Source: JANXLS01 sp035308565
GTDB taxonomy: Bacteria; Planctomycetota; SZUA-567; H5-PLA8
NCBI GenBank assembly: GCA_035308565.1
Contig: DATGGK010000105.1
Location: 23,958-87,957, forward strand
Length of the DNA stretch: 64,000 bases
Reading direction: 5' to 3'
Part shown: one piece after another, positions 16,978-24,610 of the stretch
Numbering within the stretch: position 1 is the first letter of the stretch
Layout: each line of letters starts with the position of its first letter
The notes under the pieces: model-generated
Seen by the model: only the letters and a program-made list of their open reading frames with translations
Told to the model about the DNA's origin: nothing
Databases searched by the model: none
Program-made: the position numbers and the translations under genes

Positions 16978-18423
16978 ATGGCCTTCGATAATCTCCGCGA
17001 ATTCTTGGGCGCGATTGAGAAACGCGGCGAACTGCTGCGCGTCAAGGAGAAAGTGTCGCCGATTCTGGAGATTACGGAATGGGCGGATCGGGCGGTGAAG
17101 CACAAGGGGCCGGCGCTGCTGTTTGAGAACGTCGATGGCTCGGCGATGCCGGTCGCGATTAATCTGTTTGGGACGATTGAACGGACGGCGCTGGGGTTGG
17201 GCGTCACGGACCTGGATGCGATTGGGAAAGAAATTGACGGGCTGCTGCATCAGCGCCCTCCCGAGACGCTCATCGAAAAACTGAAGATGGTGCCGCTGCT
17301 GATGAAGCTGTCCAACTTCCCGCCGAAGAAGGTGGGGAGCGGGGCGTGCCAGGAGGTGGTGTACCGCGACGCGCAGGTCGATTTGGCTCTGCTGCCGGCG
17401 TTGAAGTGCTGGCCGGAAGACGGCGGGCGCTATTTTACGCTGACGAATGTCTTCACCAAAAGCGTGGATGGCTTGCCGAACTGTGGCATGTACCGCTTGC
17501 AGATTTTCGACAAGAACACGTGCGGGATGCATTGGCATTTGCATCACGACGGCGCCCGGCATTTTCGCGAATACGAAAAGCAGGGCAAGCGCATGCCGGT
17601 CGCGGTGGCGATCGGCGGCGATCCGGCGGTGGTGTATAGTGCGACGGCGCCGATGCCGCCGGGGATCGACGAGATGTTTCTCGCAGGTTTTTTGCGCAAG
17701 CGCGCGGTGGAGATGGTGGCGTGCGTGTCGCAGCCGGAGTTGTTCGTGCCGGCGGAAGCGGAGATTGTGATCGAGGGGTATCTTGAGCCGAACGAGCGGC
17801 GGCGCGAAGGGCCGTTCGGCGATCACACGGGATTTTATTCGCTGGCCGACGACTATCCGGTCTTTCATGTCACGGCAGTGACGCATCGCAAGAATCCGAT
17901 TTATCAGACAATTGTCGTCGGCATGCCGCCGATGGAAGACACGTACCTGGGCAAAGCGACGGAGCGGATTTTTCTGCCGTTCTTGAAGCTGACGCTGCCG
18001 GAGATCGTGGATTACGACTTGCCGGAATTCGGCGTGTTTCACAACTGTGCGTTTTTCGCGATCAAAAAACAGTACCCTCAGCACGCGCGGAAATTGATGC
18101 ACGCGATTTGGGGCTTGGGGCAGATCATGTTCACGAAGATCATCGTGGTCGTGGATGAAAACGTGAACGTTCACAATCAGGACGAAGTGTTTTTTCACGT
18201 CGGCGCGAATTGCGATTTCAGCCGCGATCTGGAACTGGTGCGCGGGCCGACGGATATTCTGGATCACGCCAGCCAGAATTATGGGTGGACGGGGAAGATG
18301 GGGATCGACGCGACGCGGAAGTGGAAGGAGGAGGGATTCACGCGGGAGTGGCCGGGCTATATTGTGATGGACGAGGCGGTGAAGAAGAGTGTGGCGGAGA
18401 AGATGGGGAAGTATAAAATGTGA
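16978..18423 (+). CDS. ubiD: UbiD-family decarboxylase (menaquinone/ubiquinone type)
   Basis: Prenylated-FMN-dependent decarboxylase of aromatic or unsaturated acids. Seen directly: FDNLREFLGAIEKRGELLRV at the start, RYFTLTNVFTKSVDG, MHWHLHHDGARHF, the AIGGDPAVVYSATAPMP region, EGPFGDHTGFYSLADDYP with the acidic active-site region, and the long ENVNVHNQDEVFFHV segment. Length 481 aa is standard. The quinone methyltransferase UbiE lies two genes downstream, so a role in menaquinone or ubiquinone synthesis is likely. A UbiX partner that makes the cofactor is not in the window. The start codon directly follows a palindromic repeat. Confidence 0.9.
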   Translation: MAFDNLREFLGAIEKRGELLRVKEKVSPILEITEWADRAVKHKGPALLFENVDGSAMPVAINLFGTIERTALGLGVTDLDAIGKEIDGLLHQRPPETLIEKLKMVPLLMKLSNFPPKKVGSGACQEVVYRDAQVDLALLPALKCWPEDGGRYFTLTNVFTKSVDGLPNCGMYRLQIFDKNTCGMHWHLHHDGARHFREYEKQGKRMPVAVAIGGDPAVVYSATAPMPPGIDEMFLAGFLRKRAVEMVACVSQPELFVPAEAEIVIEGYLEPNERRREGPFGDHTGFYSLADDYPVFHVTAVTHRKNPIYQTIVVGMPPMEDTYLGKATERIFLPFLKLTLPEIVDYDLPEFGVFHNCAFFAIKKQYPQHARKLMHAIWGLGQIMFTKIIVVVDENVNVHNQDEVFFHVGANCDFSRDLELVRGPTDILDHASQNYGWTGKMGIDATRKWKEEGFTREWPGYIVMDEAVKKSVAEKMGKYKM

Positions 18424-18502
18424 GTCGCCATTCTTTCTCACGCAGAGGCGCAAAGGCGCGGAGGACGGAAAGGCGCGGAAAGGAAAATAGAAGGAGTGTT
18501 TT

Positions 18503-19123
18503 ATGGTGCAAACTCTTCCGATTGAACTGCCGCCATCCGAGCGCATTGGGCGATTCACCGTCGATCAGTATTTGAAGATGATCGACATGGGGATATTTCG
18601 CGACGGCGCTCCGTATGAACTGCTCGACGGATTGCTCGTGCTAAAAGACCGGAGCACTCGCGGGGAGGATATTATGTCGATTGGTGAGCCGCACAGCTAT
18701 GTTGTCGCAGTACTTGGCGCGCTATCGGGCCAACTTGCGCAGCACGATTGTTTCATGCGAACTCAGTCGGCGATTCAGATTCCCCCTCTGCACGCCCCGG
18801 AACCTGACGGCGCAATTATTCGAGGACTGCTTCGTCCATTTAAGAGGCCCCCGCTTCCGGCGGATGTTTGCTGCGTCATCGAAGTGTCGGACTCTTCGCT
18901 CACAACTGATCGCATCGACAAAGCAGAGAAGTACGCCGAAGCAGGCATCCCGCAATATGTCGTCGTCGATCTTGTCCACCGCATTGTGGAAGTTCGCGAA
19001 AGGCCTGTTGCGGGTAAAAGGAAATATGCGACCTGTCGCATTGTAAAGACGGGACAATCGGTCGAATTTTTGATGGGTGACGGTACGAAATTGCCGGTGC
19101 CCGTGGCGAGTCTTTTGCCGTGA
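18503..19123 (+). CDS. Uma2-family (DUF820) restriction-endonuclease-like protein
   Basis: Putative PD-(D/E)XK-fold nuclease of the Uma2 family, common in cyanobacteria and planctomycetes, with no settled function. The family core is visible: EPDGAIIRG carries the acidic residue, VIEVSDSSL the D/E-x-K-like strand, then DKAEKYAEAGIPQYVVVDL. Length 206 aa fits. AAGGAG lies upstream of the ATG. It overlaps the ubiE start by four bases, so it sits in one transcription unit with quinone genes, an odd pairing that may be accidental. Some members lack key residues; activity is not established here. Confidence 0.8.
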   Translation: MVQTLPIELPPSERIGRFTVDQYLKMIDMGIFRDGAPYELLDGLLVLKDRSTRGEDIMSIGEPHSYVVAVLGALSGQLAQHDCFMRTQSAIQIPPLHAPEPDGAIIRGLLRPFKRPPLPADVCCVIEVSDSSLTTDRIDKAEKYAEAGIPQYVVVDLVHRIVEVRERPVAGKRKYATCRIVKTGQSVEFLMGDGTKLPVPVASLLP

Positions 19124-19878
19124 CTTCACAAACATCAAGACCGTTAGCCGAAGCTCCTTCCCTTCCCCGCAATGCCGGCGGGAAATCCGCGGAGGAAGTC
19201 CGCGAGATGTTTGCGCGCGTGGCGCGGCGGTATGATTTTTTGAATCACTTTTTGTCAATGGGGCTGGATATTCTCTGGCGGCGGCGCGCGGCGAAGGAGG
19301 CGCGCGGGCTTGGCGACGGGGATTTGATTGCGGATTTGTGTACGGGGACAGGGGATTTGGCGTTTGCGCTGAACAGAGCCGCGCCGAAGGCGCGCGTCGT
19401 GGCGCTTGATTTTACCTACGAGATGGTGGCGTACGGGCCGAAGAAGGCGGCTCGGGAAAAAGTGGCTCGCGTGAGCTTTGGCGTGGGCGATTCGCTGGCG
19501 CTGCCGCTGCGCGAGAATTCGGCGGCGGTGGCGAGCGTGGCGTTTGGGATTCGCAACGTCGCGGATTTGAATTTGGGGTTGAGCGAGATGGTTCGCGTGG
19601 TCCGCCCCGGCGGAAAAGTGCTCGTGCTGGAGTTCACCAAACCGCGCGGATTTTTTTTCGGGCCGCTGTACATGTTTTATTTCAAGCGGATTCTGCCGCT
19701 GATCGGGCGACTTATTTCAGCGACGGCGGGCGATGCGTACAAATACCTGCCTCAGTCGGTGCAGGCATTCGCGGGGCCGGAGGAGATGAGCGGGCGGATG
19801 ACGGCGCTGGGGCTAAAAAATGTGCGGGCGGTGGCGATGACGTTTGGAACGGTGCATTTGTATGTGGGGGAGAAGTAA
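19120..19878 (+). CDS. ubiE: Demethylmenaquinone/ubiquinone C-methyltransferase UbiE
   Basis: SAM-dependent methyltransferase of quinone synthesis. Motifs: EVREMFARVARRYDFLNHFL (about residues 27-46), the SAM-binding IADLCTGTGDLAFAL, VALDFTYEMV, FGIRNVADLNLGL and VRPGGKVLVLEFTKP, all diagnostic of UbiE/MenG. The GTG at 19120 overlaps the stop of the Uma2 gene (GTGA); a start nearer the conserved region is possible because the first ~25 residues are not conserved. It works with the UbiD homologue upstream. The stop codon overlaps a heptamer array. Confidence 0.92.
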   Translation: MTSQTSRPLAEAPSLPRNAGGKSAEEVREMFARVARRYDFLNHFLSMGLDILWRRRAAKEARGLGDGDLIADLCTGTGDLAFALNRAAPKARVVALDFTYEMVAYGPKKAAREKVARVSFGVGDSLALPLRENSAAVASVAFGIRNVADLNLGLSEMVRVVRPGGKVLVLEFTKPRGFFFGPLYMFYFKRILPLIGRLISATAGDAYKYLPQSVQAFAGPEEMSGRMTALGLKNVRAVAMTFGTVHLYVGEK

Positions 19879-19905
19879 TTCAAAATTCAAGATTCAAAAT
19901 TCAAA
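19878..19905 (+). repeat. Heptamer tandem array, ATTCAAA type
   Basis: Four 7-bp units (ATTCAAA, one ATTCAAG). The first base is the last base of the ubiE stop codon. Confidence 0.85.
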
Positions 19906-19981
19906 ATTTGGAATCGCGCTTCGCGCGACGCGGACGCTTGCGGGATGCGGTACGGCGATGTTTCGCGAACGAGCGGGGCGA

Positions 19982-20095
19982 AGCCGCACTGGCTGAGTAC
20001 AGCCAGTGGCACACGAACGGCTTTAAACTGACGGCGGACGGGCTGCGTGGATTGAGGCGCTCTTTTCCGCGTCGAGTATTTTTCACGGGCCATTT
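19982..20095 (+). repeat. Composite intergenic repeat, copy C (partial)
   Basis: A CACTGGC..GCCAGTGGCACACGAACGG hairpin block, then AAACTGACGGCGGAC and TTTTCCGCGTCGAGTATTTTT, matching the left and middle of copies A and B but without the terminal palindrome. It lies between convergent ubiE and the glycosidase gene. Confidence 0.65.
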
Positions 20096-20110
20096 TTTGT
20101 TTTGAGAACT

Positions 20111-22969
20111 TTATTTTTGCGAAATTTCGTAGAGCATCCGCGCGCCTTCGCCGGGGTTGGCGCCGACGTTTGCGATGAATTCGAGGGCGCCGTCGTTGAC
20201 GGAGGCTTCGACTCTTGCAACGCGCTTGCCGCCGGTGGAGAGCGCCCAGACTTCGTACTTCGAGGCGTCGGACAATTTCACGCGCACGGTGGCTTTGCCG
20301 TTGCGGACCAGGTGCGGGAGTTTGCCCCAATCGAGCAGCGTTTTGCGCGCACTTTCGGCGTATTTGATTTCGGTGTTCTGCAAGTCGGTGAGGTGCGTGA
20401 CGAGCAGGCGTTTGCTCGACGCGATGGGCGCGCCGTCGAGCGCGCTGACCCAGACGGTCGCGTCGGAATCGCTGAGCGCGATCGTGACGCCGCCGTCTTT
20501 GGTCGCGATGACTGTGCCGGCGTGGGCGTAGCCGCCGGCGGTTTTGGGTGTGTCGAGAATCATCTGGTCATTGGGCGCGTCGATGGTGATCTCGCCGGTT
20601 TCGCTGCGGAAAATATTTTTTGCGGGATCGGTGGGGTTGTCGGCGGTGAGGATTCCTTCCTTCATGAGCGCCATAATGTCCGATGCGCTTATTTCGTAGG
20701 CACCGCGTTTATCCTGCCCGGGCCAATAAAGCGGAAGATTCACATACGGCGGATAAACAAGGTCATTTTCGTGATCTGTTCCGCTCCTCCAGACTGTGGT
20801 TCCAATGCGCGTTACCCACGCTGCCCAGTGCCAGTTCGCGGCCAGATTTGGAACCTTTACAGGGGGCGATTTCAGTTGAACTTCGTTCATTTCTATGGTC
20901 ACCATGCCTGGCGCCGCCTTCATGTCTCCGCGCAGGAACAGACAGATCGACGCGCGTTCGGCGGCCTGGCCGAGCGGGTCGCTGACCATGTCGAAATAGT
21001 CGATGCGCGCGGGCGAAAACAATTTGGCGTGATCGTGCGCGTAAGCGAAGCGCCAGATGCCGGACCAGCCTTGCAGCGCGCCCATCGCGCCGGTGAGAAT
21101 TCCGCCGACGCCGCGGAAGCGCCCGGGGCACGCGTAGTTGTATTCGGTGATCGTGAACGGCTTGCCGAAGATGCGCGTGAAGGCGCAGGTGCGCCCGCCG
21201 CTCGCGCCGCCGGCGATGGGGCTGGTGTTGTTGCAGCGGCTTGGCAGGCGCCAATCGCCCTGGAGAAATTGCGGGTGATCGACGTAAAAATGGTCGTCGA
21301 TGTAATCGTAGATGACGCGCTTGTATTGGTCGGTGACGTGATTGGTCCACGCGTTGGAATTCGTGATCAGCGCTTTGCATTTGATCTCGTTGTGAAGAAA
21401 GTCCTCCATTTTCGCGACCATCTCGCGCTCCTTTTCGGCGAGGAAAAGATTCTCGTCGCGCGAGCGCGCGTTGCCGCCGTAAACATTGTTCGGAGTCGCG
21501 ATGGAATTCTTCGCCGCATCTTCGTCGGCTTTCAACGCCGCGCCCCATGCCTTCGCCAAATCGTCGCGGGTTTTGTAGCGCTTCATCAGCCATTCGTTCC
21601 ACGCCGTTTTCCATTCGGGAACGTCGCTCATGTACTTTGTGAAATTTCCGAAGCAGCCTTCGTTGATCATCGAGAGCCACGCCAGTGCGGGATCGTCGGC
21701 GTTGCGCTTGCCCGTATATTTGTTGACGTGTTCCAGCAGCGATTTGCTGAAGGCTTTCCAATTCTCCCACGCGCCGGGCGCGACGGGGACGAGGATTTTG
21801 AATGCATCCATCGGCACGTTGCCGGGTTTGTCGATGCCGATTTCCTTATAGGGAATCGGACGCGAGACGAACAGATCGGTGGTGATGTAGATGCCGCGTT
21901 TGCCGAGCGCGGCGAAAAAATAATCGAGCTGGTCGAGCTTCTCATCGTTGAGCGTCGTGGAGTTTTTTCCCTGCGTAAGGATGCCTTCATAATGGTGGAT
22001 GCGCACGGCGTTGTAGCCGATGCGCGCGAAGCGATCCGCGAGGCGGTCGGCTTCGTCGTGAGTCATGAACTGGCCGCTGAAGGCGAGGTTCACGCCGTAG
22101 AAACGGCGCGGCGTGGTGCGTTCGTTTTCGAAGACGAACTGTCCGTCGTCGCGGCAGATCACGCGGCCAAATTTTCCGGCGGGGGCTTCGGTCAGGTTCA
22201 TGCCGGAGAAATCGAGCGCCGAGCCGGCTTCGATATCGAGTTCGGTTTTGAGCGGAATCCAATCGGCGCCGGCGACGATGGTGACCGGGCCGTCGCGCGT
22301 GAGTTTGATGTCCCCGGGGGGAAAGAAATCGTAAGAGATTTTGACAGTCTCACCCCTCTTGAAAACTCCGGCGCGTCCAATGCGCACAGAAAAAGTCTGC
22401 GTGTTCCATTGGCGGTTATCTTGGATAAGAACATCGATTGGCTCCGAAAAAGAAAACGAAAACGGCGCATTCGCAGGCTCAAGATTCAGCGACTTGATCT
22501 TCCCAGACCGCAAACCGGTGTCTTTGTATTCGGACGGAAACGTCCCTTCGACGTTGTCCATTTTCCATTTCGTTCCGGCGAGTGTGGCAATCGGAAAATC
22601 TGCGGAGACGTTAAGACTCGCGAGTTTTACATCTTCACGCGCCGTAAACGCGTATTCCGCTTTAAGCGCCCACAGCGGCGCATACAGATTGGCGGGAATC
22701 GCTTCATACACTTTAAAGGATGCTTCGCCATCCAAAACGACTCCGCTCGGCGTTTTGATAGTAAATTTGTTATTCGGCGCGGCGACGGCGTGTTCGCTGC
22801 GCCAAGATTCGTCAAAGAGGCCGAGCGTAAATTCGCAGACTTGTTTGCCGTTGACGCTGAGATTCAGCGAACCGTTGGTGGAAGCGTGTGCCTCGATTTT
22901 TGCGGCATCGGCGGCGCTCAACCCCAGAGGCAATACCGAAAAGGCAAGGGCAATCTTTAATAGGATCAT
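20111..22969 (-). CDS. Secreted glycoside hydrolase-like protein (clan GH-A type TIM barrel)
   Basis: Predicted exported carbohydrate-active enzyme, 952 aa. A signal peptide (MILLKIALAFSVLPLGLSA) is followed by a beta-rich N-terminal region (to about 290), then a TIM-barrel-like part: RRFYGVNLAFSGQFMTHDEA, GYNAVRIHHYEG, LGKRGIYITTDLF, LAWLSMINEGC with the likely acid/base Glu, and FTITEYNYACPG with the likely nucleophile Glu. A beta-rich C-terminal part follows. These features recall GH5/GH39/GH42-like enzymes, but I cannot fix the family or substrate. ATG 22969 has AGGAG upstream and overlaps the pyrD stop as ATGA, so it is preferred over an upstream ATG at 22984. Confidence 0.7.
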   Translation of the reverse strand: MILLKIALAFSVLPLGLSAADAAKIEAHASTNGSLNLSVNGKQVCEFTLGLFDESWRSEHAVAAPNNKFTIKTPSGVVLDGEASFKVYEAIPANLYAPLWALKAEYAFTAREDVKLASLNVSADFPIATLAGTKWKMDNVEGTFPSEYKDTGLRSGKIKSLNLEPANAPFSFSFSEPIDVLIQDNRQWNTQTFSVRIGRAGVFKRGETVKISYDFFPPGDIKLTRDGPVTIVAGADWIPLKTELDIEAGSALDFSGMNLTEAPAGKFGRVICRDDGQFVFENERTTPRRFYGVNLAFSGQFMTHDEADRLADRFARIGYNAVRIHHYEGILTQGKNSTTLNDEKLDQLDYFFAALGKRGIYITTDLFVSRPIPYKEIGIDKPGNVPMDAFKILVPVAPGAWENWKAFSKSLLEHVNKYTGKRNADDPALAWLSMINEGCFGNFTKYMSDVPEWKTAWNEWLMKRYKTRDDLAKAWGAALKADEDAAKNSIATPNNVYGGNARSRDENLFLAEKEREMVAKMEDFLHNEIKCKALITNSNAWTNHVTDQYKRVIYDYIDDHFYVDHPQFLQGDWRLPSRCNNTSPIAGGASGGRTCAFTRIFGKPFTITEYNYACPGRFRGVGGILTGAMGALQGWSGIWRFAYAHDHAKLFSPARIDYFDMVSDPLGQAAERASICLFLRGDMKAAPGMVTIEMNEVQLKSPPVKVPNLAANWHWAAWVTRIGTTVWRSGTDHENDLVYPPYVNLPLYWPGQDKRGAYEISASDIMALMKEGILTADNPTDPAKNIFRSETGEITIDAPNDQMILDTPKTAGGYAHAGTVIATKDGGVTIALSDSDATVWVSALDGAPIASSKRLLVTHLTDLQNTEIKYAESARKTLLDWGKLPHLVRNGKATVRVKLSDASKYEVWALSTGGKRVARVEASVNDGALEFIANVGANPGEGARMLYEISQK

Positions 22970-23907
22970 GAATGACTCCTGCATCTCTCACTAAACGTAC
23001 CCACAAGTTCTTTTATGGCACTTACGTGCTCATTCTTACACCACGCCTCCAGTTCGCGCGGGAGGCGATTGAGCAAATCCGGATCGAAATAATTGGTGGT
23101 GCCAATCTGCACGGCGCTGGCGCCGACGATAAAGAATTCGAGCGCGTCTTCGAGCGTGCGAATGCCGCCGATGCCGACGATCGGAATTTGAGGGCAGGCT
23201 TTCGCAGCTTGGTAGACGCAGCGCAGCGCAACAGGTTTGATGCACGGGCCCGAAAGACCGCCTGTCACGTTCGCGATGCGCGGGCCGCGCGTTTTGACAT
23301 CGACGGCAATGCCCAGCAGCGTGTTGATCAGCGAAAGCGCGTCCGCGCCGCTGGCTGCGGCGGCGCGCGCGATTTCGGCGATGTCCGTCACGTTTGGCGA
23401 AAGCTTGGCCATCAGCAGCTTTTTTGTCGTGGGACGCAGCGCTTTCATCAAGCGCTCGCAGTCGCGCGGATCGGAGGCGAATTGGCAGCCGTGTTTCACG
23501 TTCGGGCAGGAGATGTTGATTTCAAAACCGGCGACGCACGCGACCGAATCGAGGCGCGCGCAAATTGCCGCATATTCTTCGATGCTGTTGCCGACAACGT
23601 TGACGAGCACTTTCGTGGGGAGTTTTTCGAGATCGGGGACGCGGCCTTCGATGAACGATTCGAGTCCGCAATTTTCGAGGCCGATGGCGTTGAGCATGCC
23701 GGCGGCGGTTTCCCAGATGCGCGGGGGCGGGTTGCCTTCGCGCGGCAGGACGCTCAAACTCTTCGTAACGACCGCGCCGAGATTGTTGAGATCGACGATA
23801 GGGCTGTATTCGCTGCCGTAGCCGAAGGTGCCGGAGGCGGCGATGAAGGGGGTCTTGAGCTTCAGCTCGCCCAATTGAATCGAAATGTCGGCCACAGCGT
23901 TTCGCAA
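22966..23907 (-). CDS. pyrD: Dihydroorotate dehydrogenase, class 1B catalytic subunit type
   Basis: FMN enzyme that oxidises dihydroorotate to orotate in pyrimidine synthesis. Seen: LKTPFIAASGTFGYG, the N-G-N-type loop MLNAIGLENCGLE, INISCPNVKHG with the catalytic Cys that marks class 1 enzymes, AKLSPNVTDI, SLINTLLGIAVD, and IVGIGGIRTLEDALEF with ASAVQIGTTNY (phosphate site). Length 313 aa is right for PyrDB. The electron-transfer partner PyrK is not adjacent. Its stop overlaps the start of the glycosidase gene by ATGA, implying coupled translation of two functionally unrelated proteins. Confidence 0.93.
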   Translation of the reverse strand: MRNAVADISIQLGELKLKTPFIAASGTFGYGSEYSPIVDLNNLGAVVTKSLSVLPREGNPPPRIWETAAGMLNAIGLENCGLESFIEGRVPDLEKLPTKVLVNVVGNSIEEYAAICARLDSVACVAGFEINISCPNVKHGCQFASDPRDCERLMKALRPTTKKLLMAKLSPNVTDIAEIARAAAASGADALSLINTLLGIAVDVKTRGPRIANVTGGLSGPCIKPVALRCVYQAAKACPQIPIVGIGGIRTLEDALEFFIVGASAVQIGTTNYFDPDLLNRLPRELEAWCKNEHVSAIKELVGTFSERCRSHS

Positions 23908-23910
23908 TCC

Positions 23911-23938
23911 TTGAATTTTGAATTTCGAATCTTGAATG
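23911..23938 (+). repeat. Heptamer tandem array, TTGAATT type
   Basis: Four 7-bp units (TTGAATT, TTGAATT, TCGAATC, TTGAATG) fill the 36-bp gap between pyrD and the upstream minus-strand gene, just after the latter's stop codon. Confidence 0.8.
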
Positions 23939-23943
23939 AGCTT

Positions 23944-24525
23944 TTACGCGAACGCTTTCTTGAAATTATAATCGAAGAGCAGCGCCCATTCGCGCCGCTG
24001 GATTTGCAGCAGTGTTTCGGTCAGCACGGCGGCGGGCGCGGTGCAGCATTGATCGGCAAACCACGCGGCGTCCCATTTGGTCATTGCGCCAAGCTTCGCG
24101 GAGATGGACGCGCCGGACGGCGTGGCTGCCGCAAGCTCCTTCGCGTCGCTGAGCAGTTCCGGGAAAATCGGATGCTCGCCGACGCGCGCCATCCAGTATT
24201 TTGCGTTGAACGCGTCGGGTTCGCGGCGATGCAGAATGCCGTGCCAGTAACTGCCCGAGGGCGTTGCGATGGCTTGCGAAATGTCGTGGCTTTCTTTCAT
24301 GAAATCGAAGAGCAGCCAGAGGGCTGCGTGCAGCGCTTGAGCGTCGTGAGGCATGCGCACGCGGCGATTTTTGGAAATGGTCTGGTCGCTCATCGCGCGA
24401 AGCATCGCCTCGGCGGTCGAGTCGGGCGCGGCGAAGACGAGCGTTTTCGGACGCTGCTCCGCGGCGGCTTTCGCAATCAAATCGCGCGCAAGGGGACCAT
24501 AATCGCCGGTGGAAATTTCGCGCAT
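23944..24525 (-). CDS. Conserved protein of unknown function
   Basis: I cannot name this protein (193 aa from ATG 24525, which has GAGG 8 bp upstream). No signal peptide or membrane helix is visible. The central segment SGSYWHGILHRREPDAFNAK followed by YWMARVGEHPIF is rich in Trp, His and Arg and looks like a conserved functional core. DFMKESHDISQAI precedes it, and the C-terminus REWALLFDYNFKKAF is amphipathic. It is divergent from the phosphofructokinase gene and upstream of pyrD on the minus strand, probably co-transcribed with pyrD. Confidence 0.6.
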   Translation of the reverse strand: MREISTGDYGPLARDLIAKAAAEQRPKTLVFAAPDSTAEAMLRAMSDQTISKNRRVRMPHDAQALHAALWLLFDFMKESHDISQAIATPSGSYWHGILHRREPDAFNAKYWMARVGEHPIFPELLSDAKELAAATPSGASISAKLGAMTKWDAAWFADQCCTAPAAVLTETLLQIQRREWALLFDYNFKKAFA

Positions 24526-24555
24526 AACCAACGCCTCGCAAGGACAACATTCTGA

Positions 24556-24583
24556 TTGAACGCCGCAACAAAATCATTATACT
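24556..24583 (+). promoter_or_regulatory. Sigma-70-like promoter for the phosphofructokinase gene
   Basis: TTGAAC (24556-24561), 16-bp spacer, TATACT (24578-24583). Transcription would start about 20 bp before the ATG at 24611, leaving room for the GGAGGAAGG ribosome-binding site. Confidence 0.6.
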
Positions 24584-24610
24584 GGAGGCTCATCATTTTT
24601 GGAGGAAGGA

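Noticed and set aside
16906..18558. A 550-codon minus-strand open frame
   Set aside because: Antisense of ubiD, which has clear family motifs; Arg/His/Pro-rich composition.
20102..22960. A 952-codon open frame on the plus strand
   Set aside because: It is the antisense of the glycosidase gene; it has no signal peptide or recognisable motif, and the minus-strand reading carries a signal peptide and catalytic motifs.
22972..24555. A 527-codon plus-strand open frame
   Set aside because: Antisense of pyrD and the adjacent unknown gene; Arg/Ala-rich composition typical of a shadow in GC-rich DNA.
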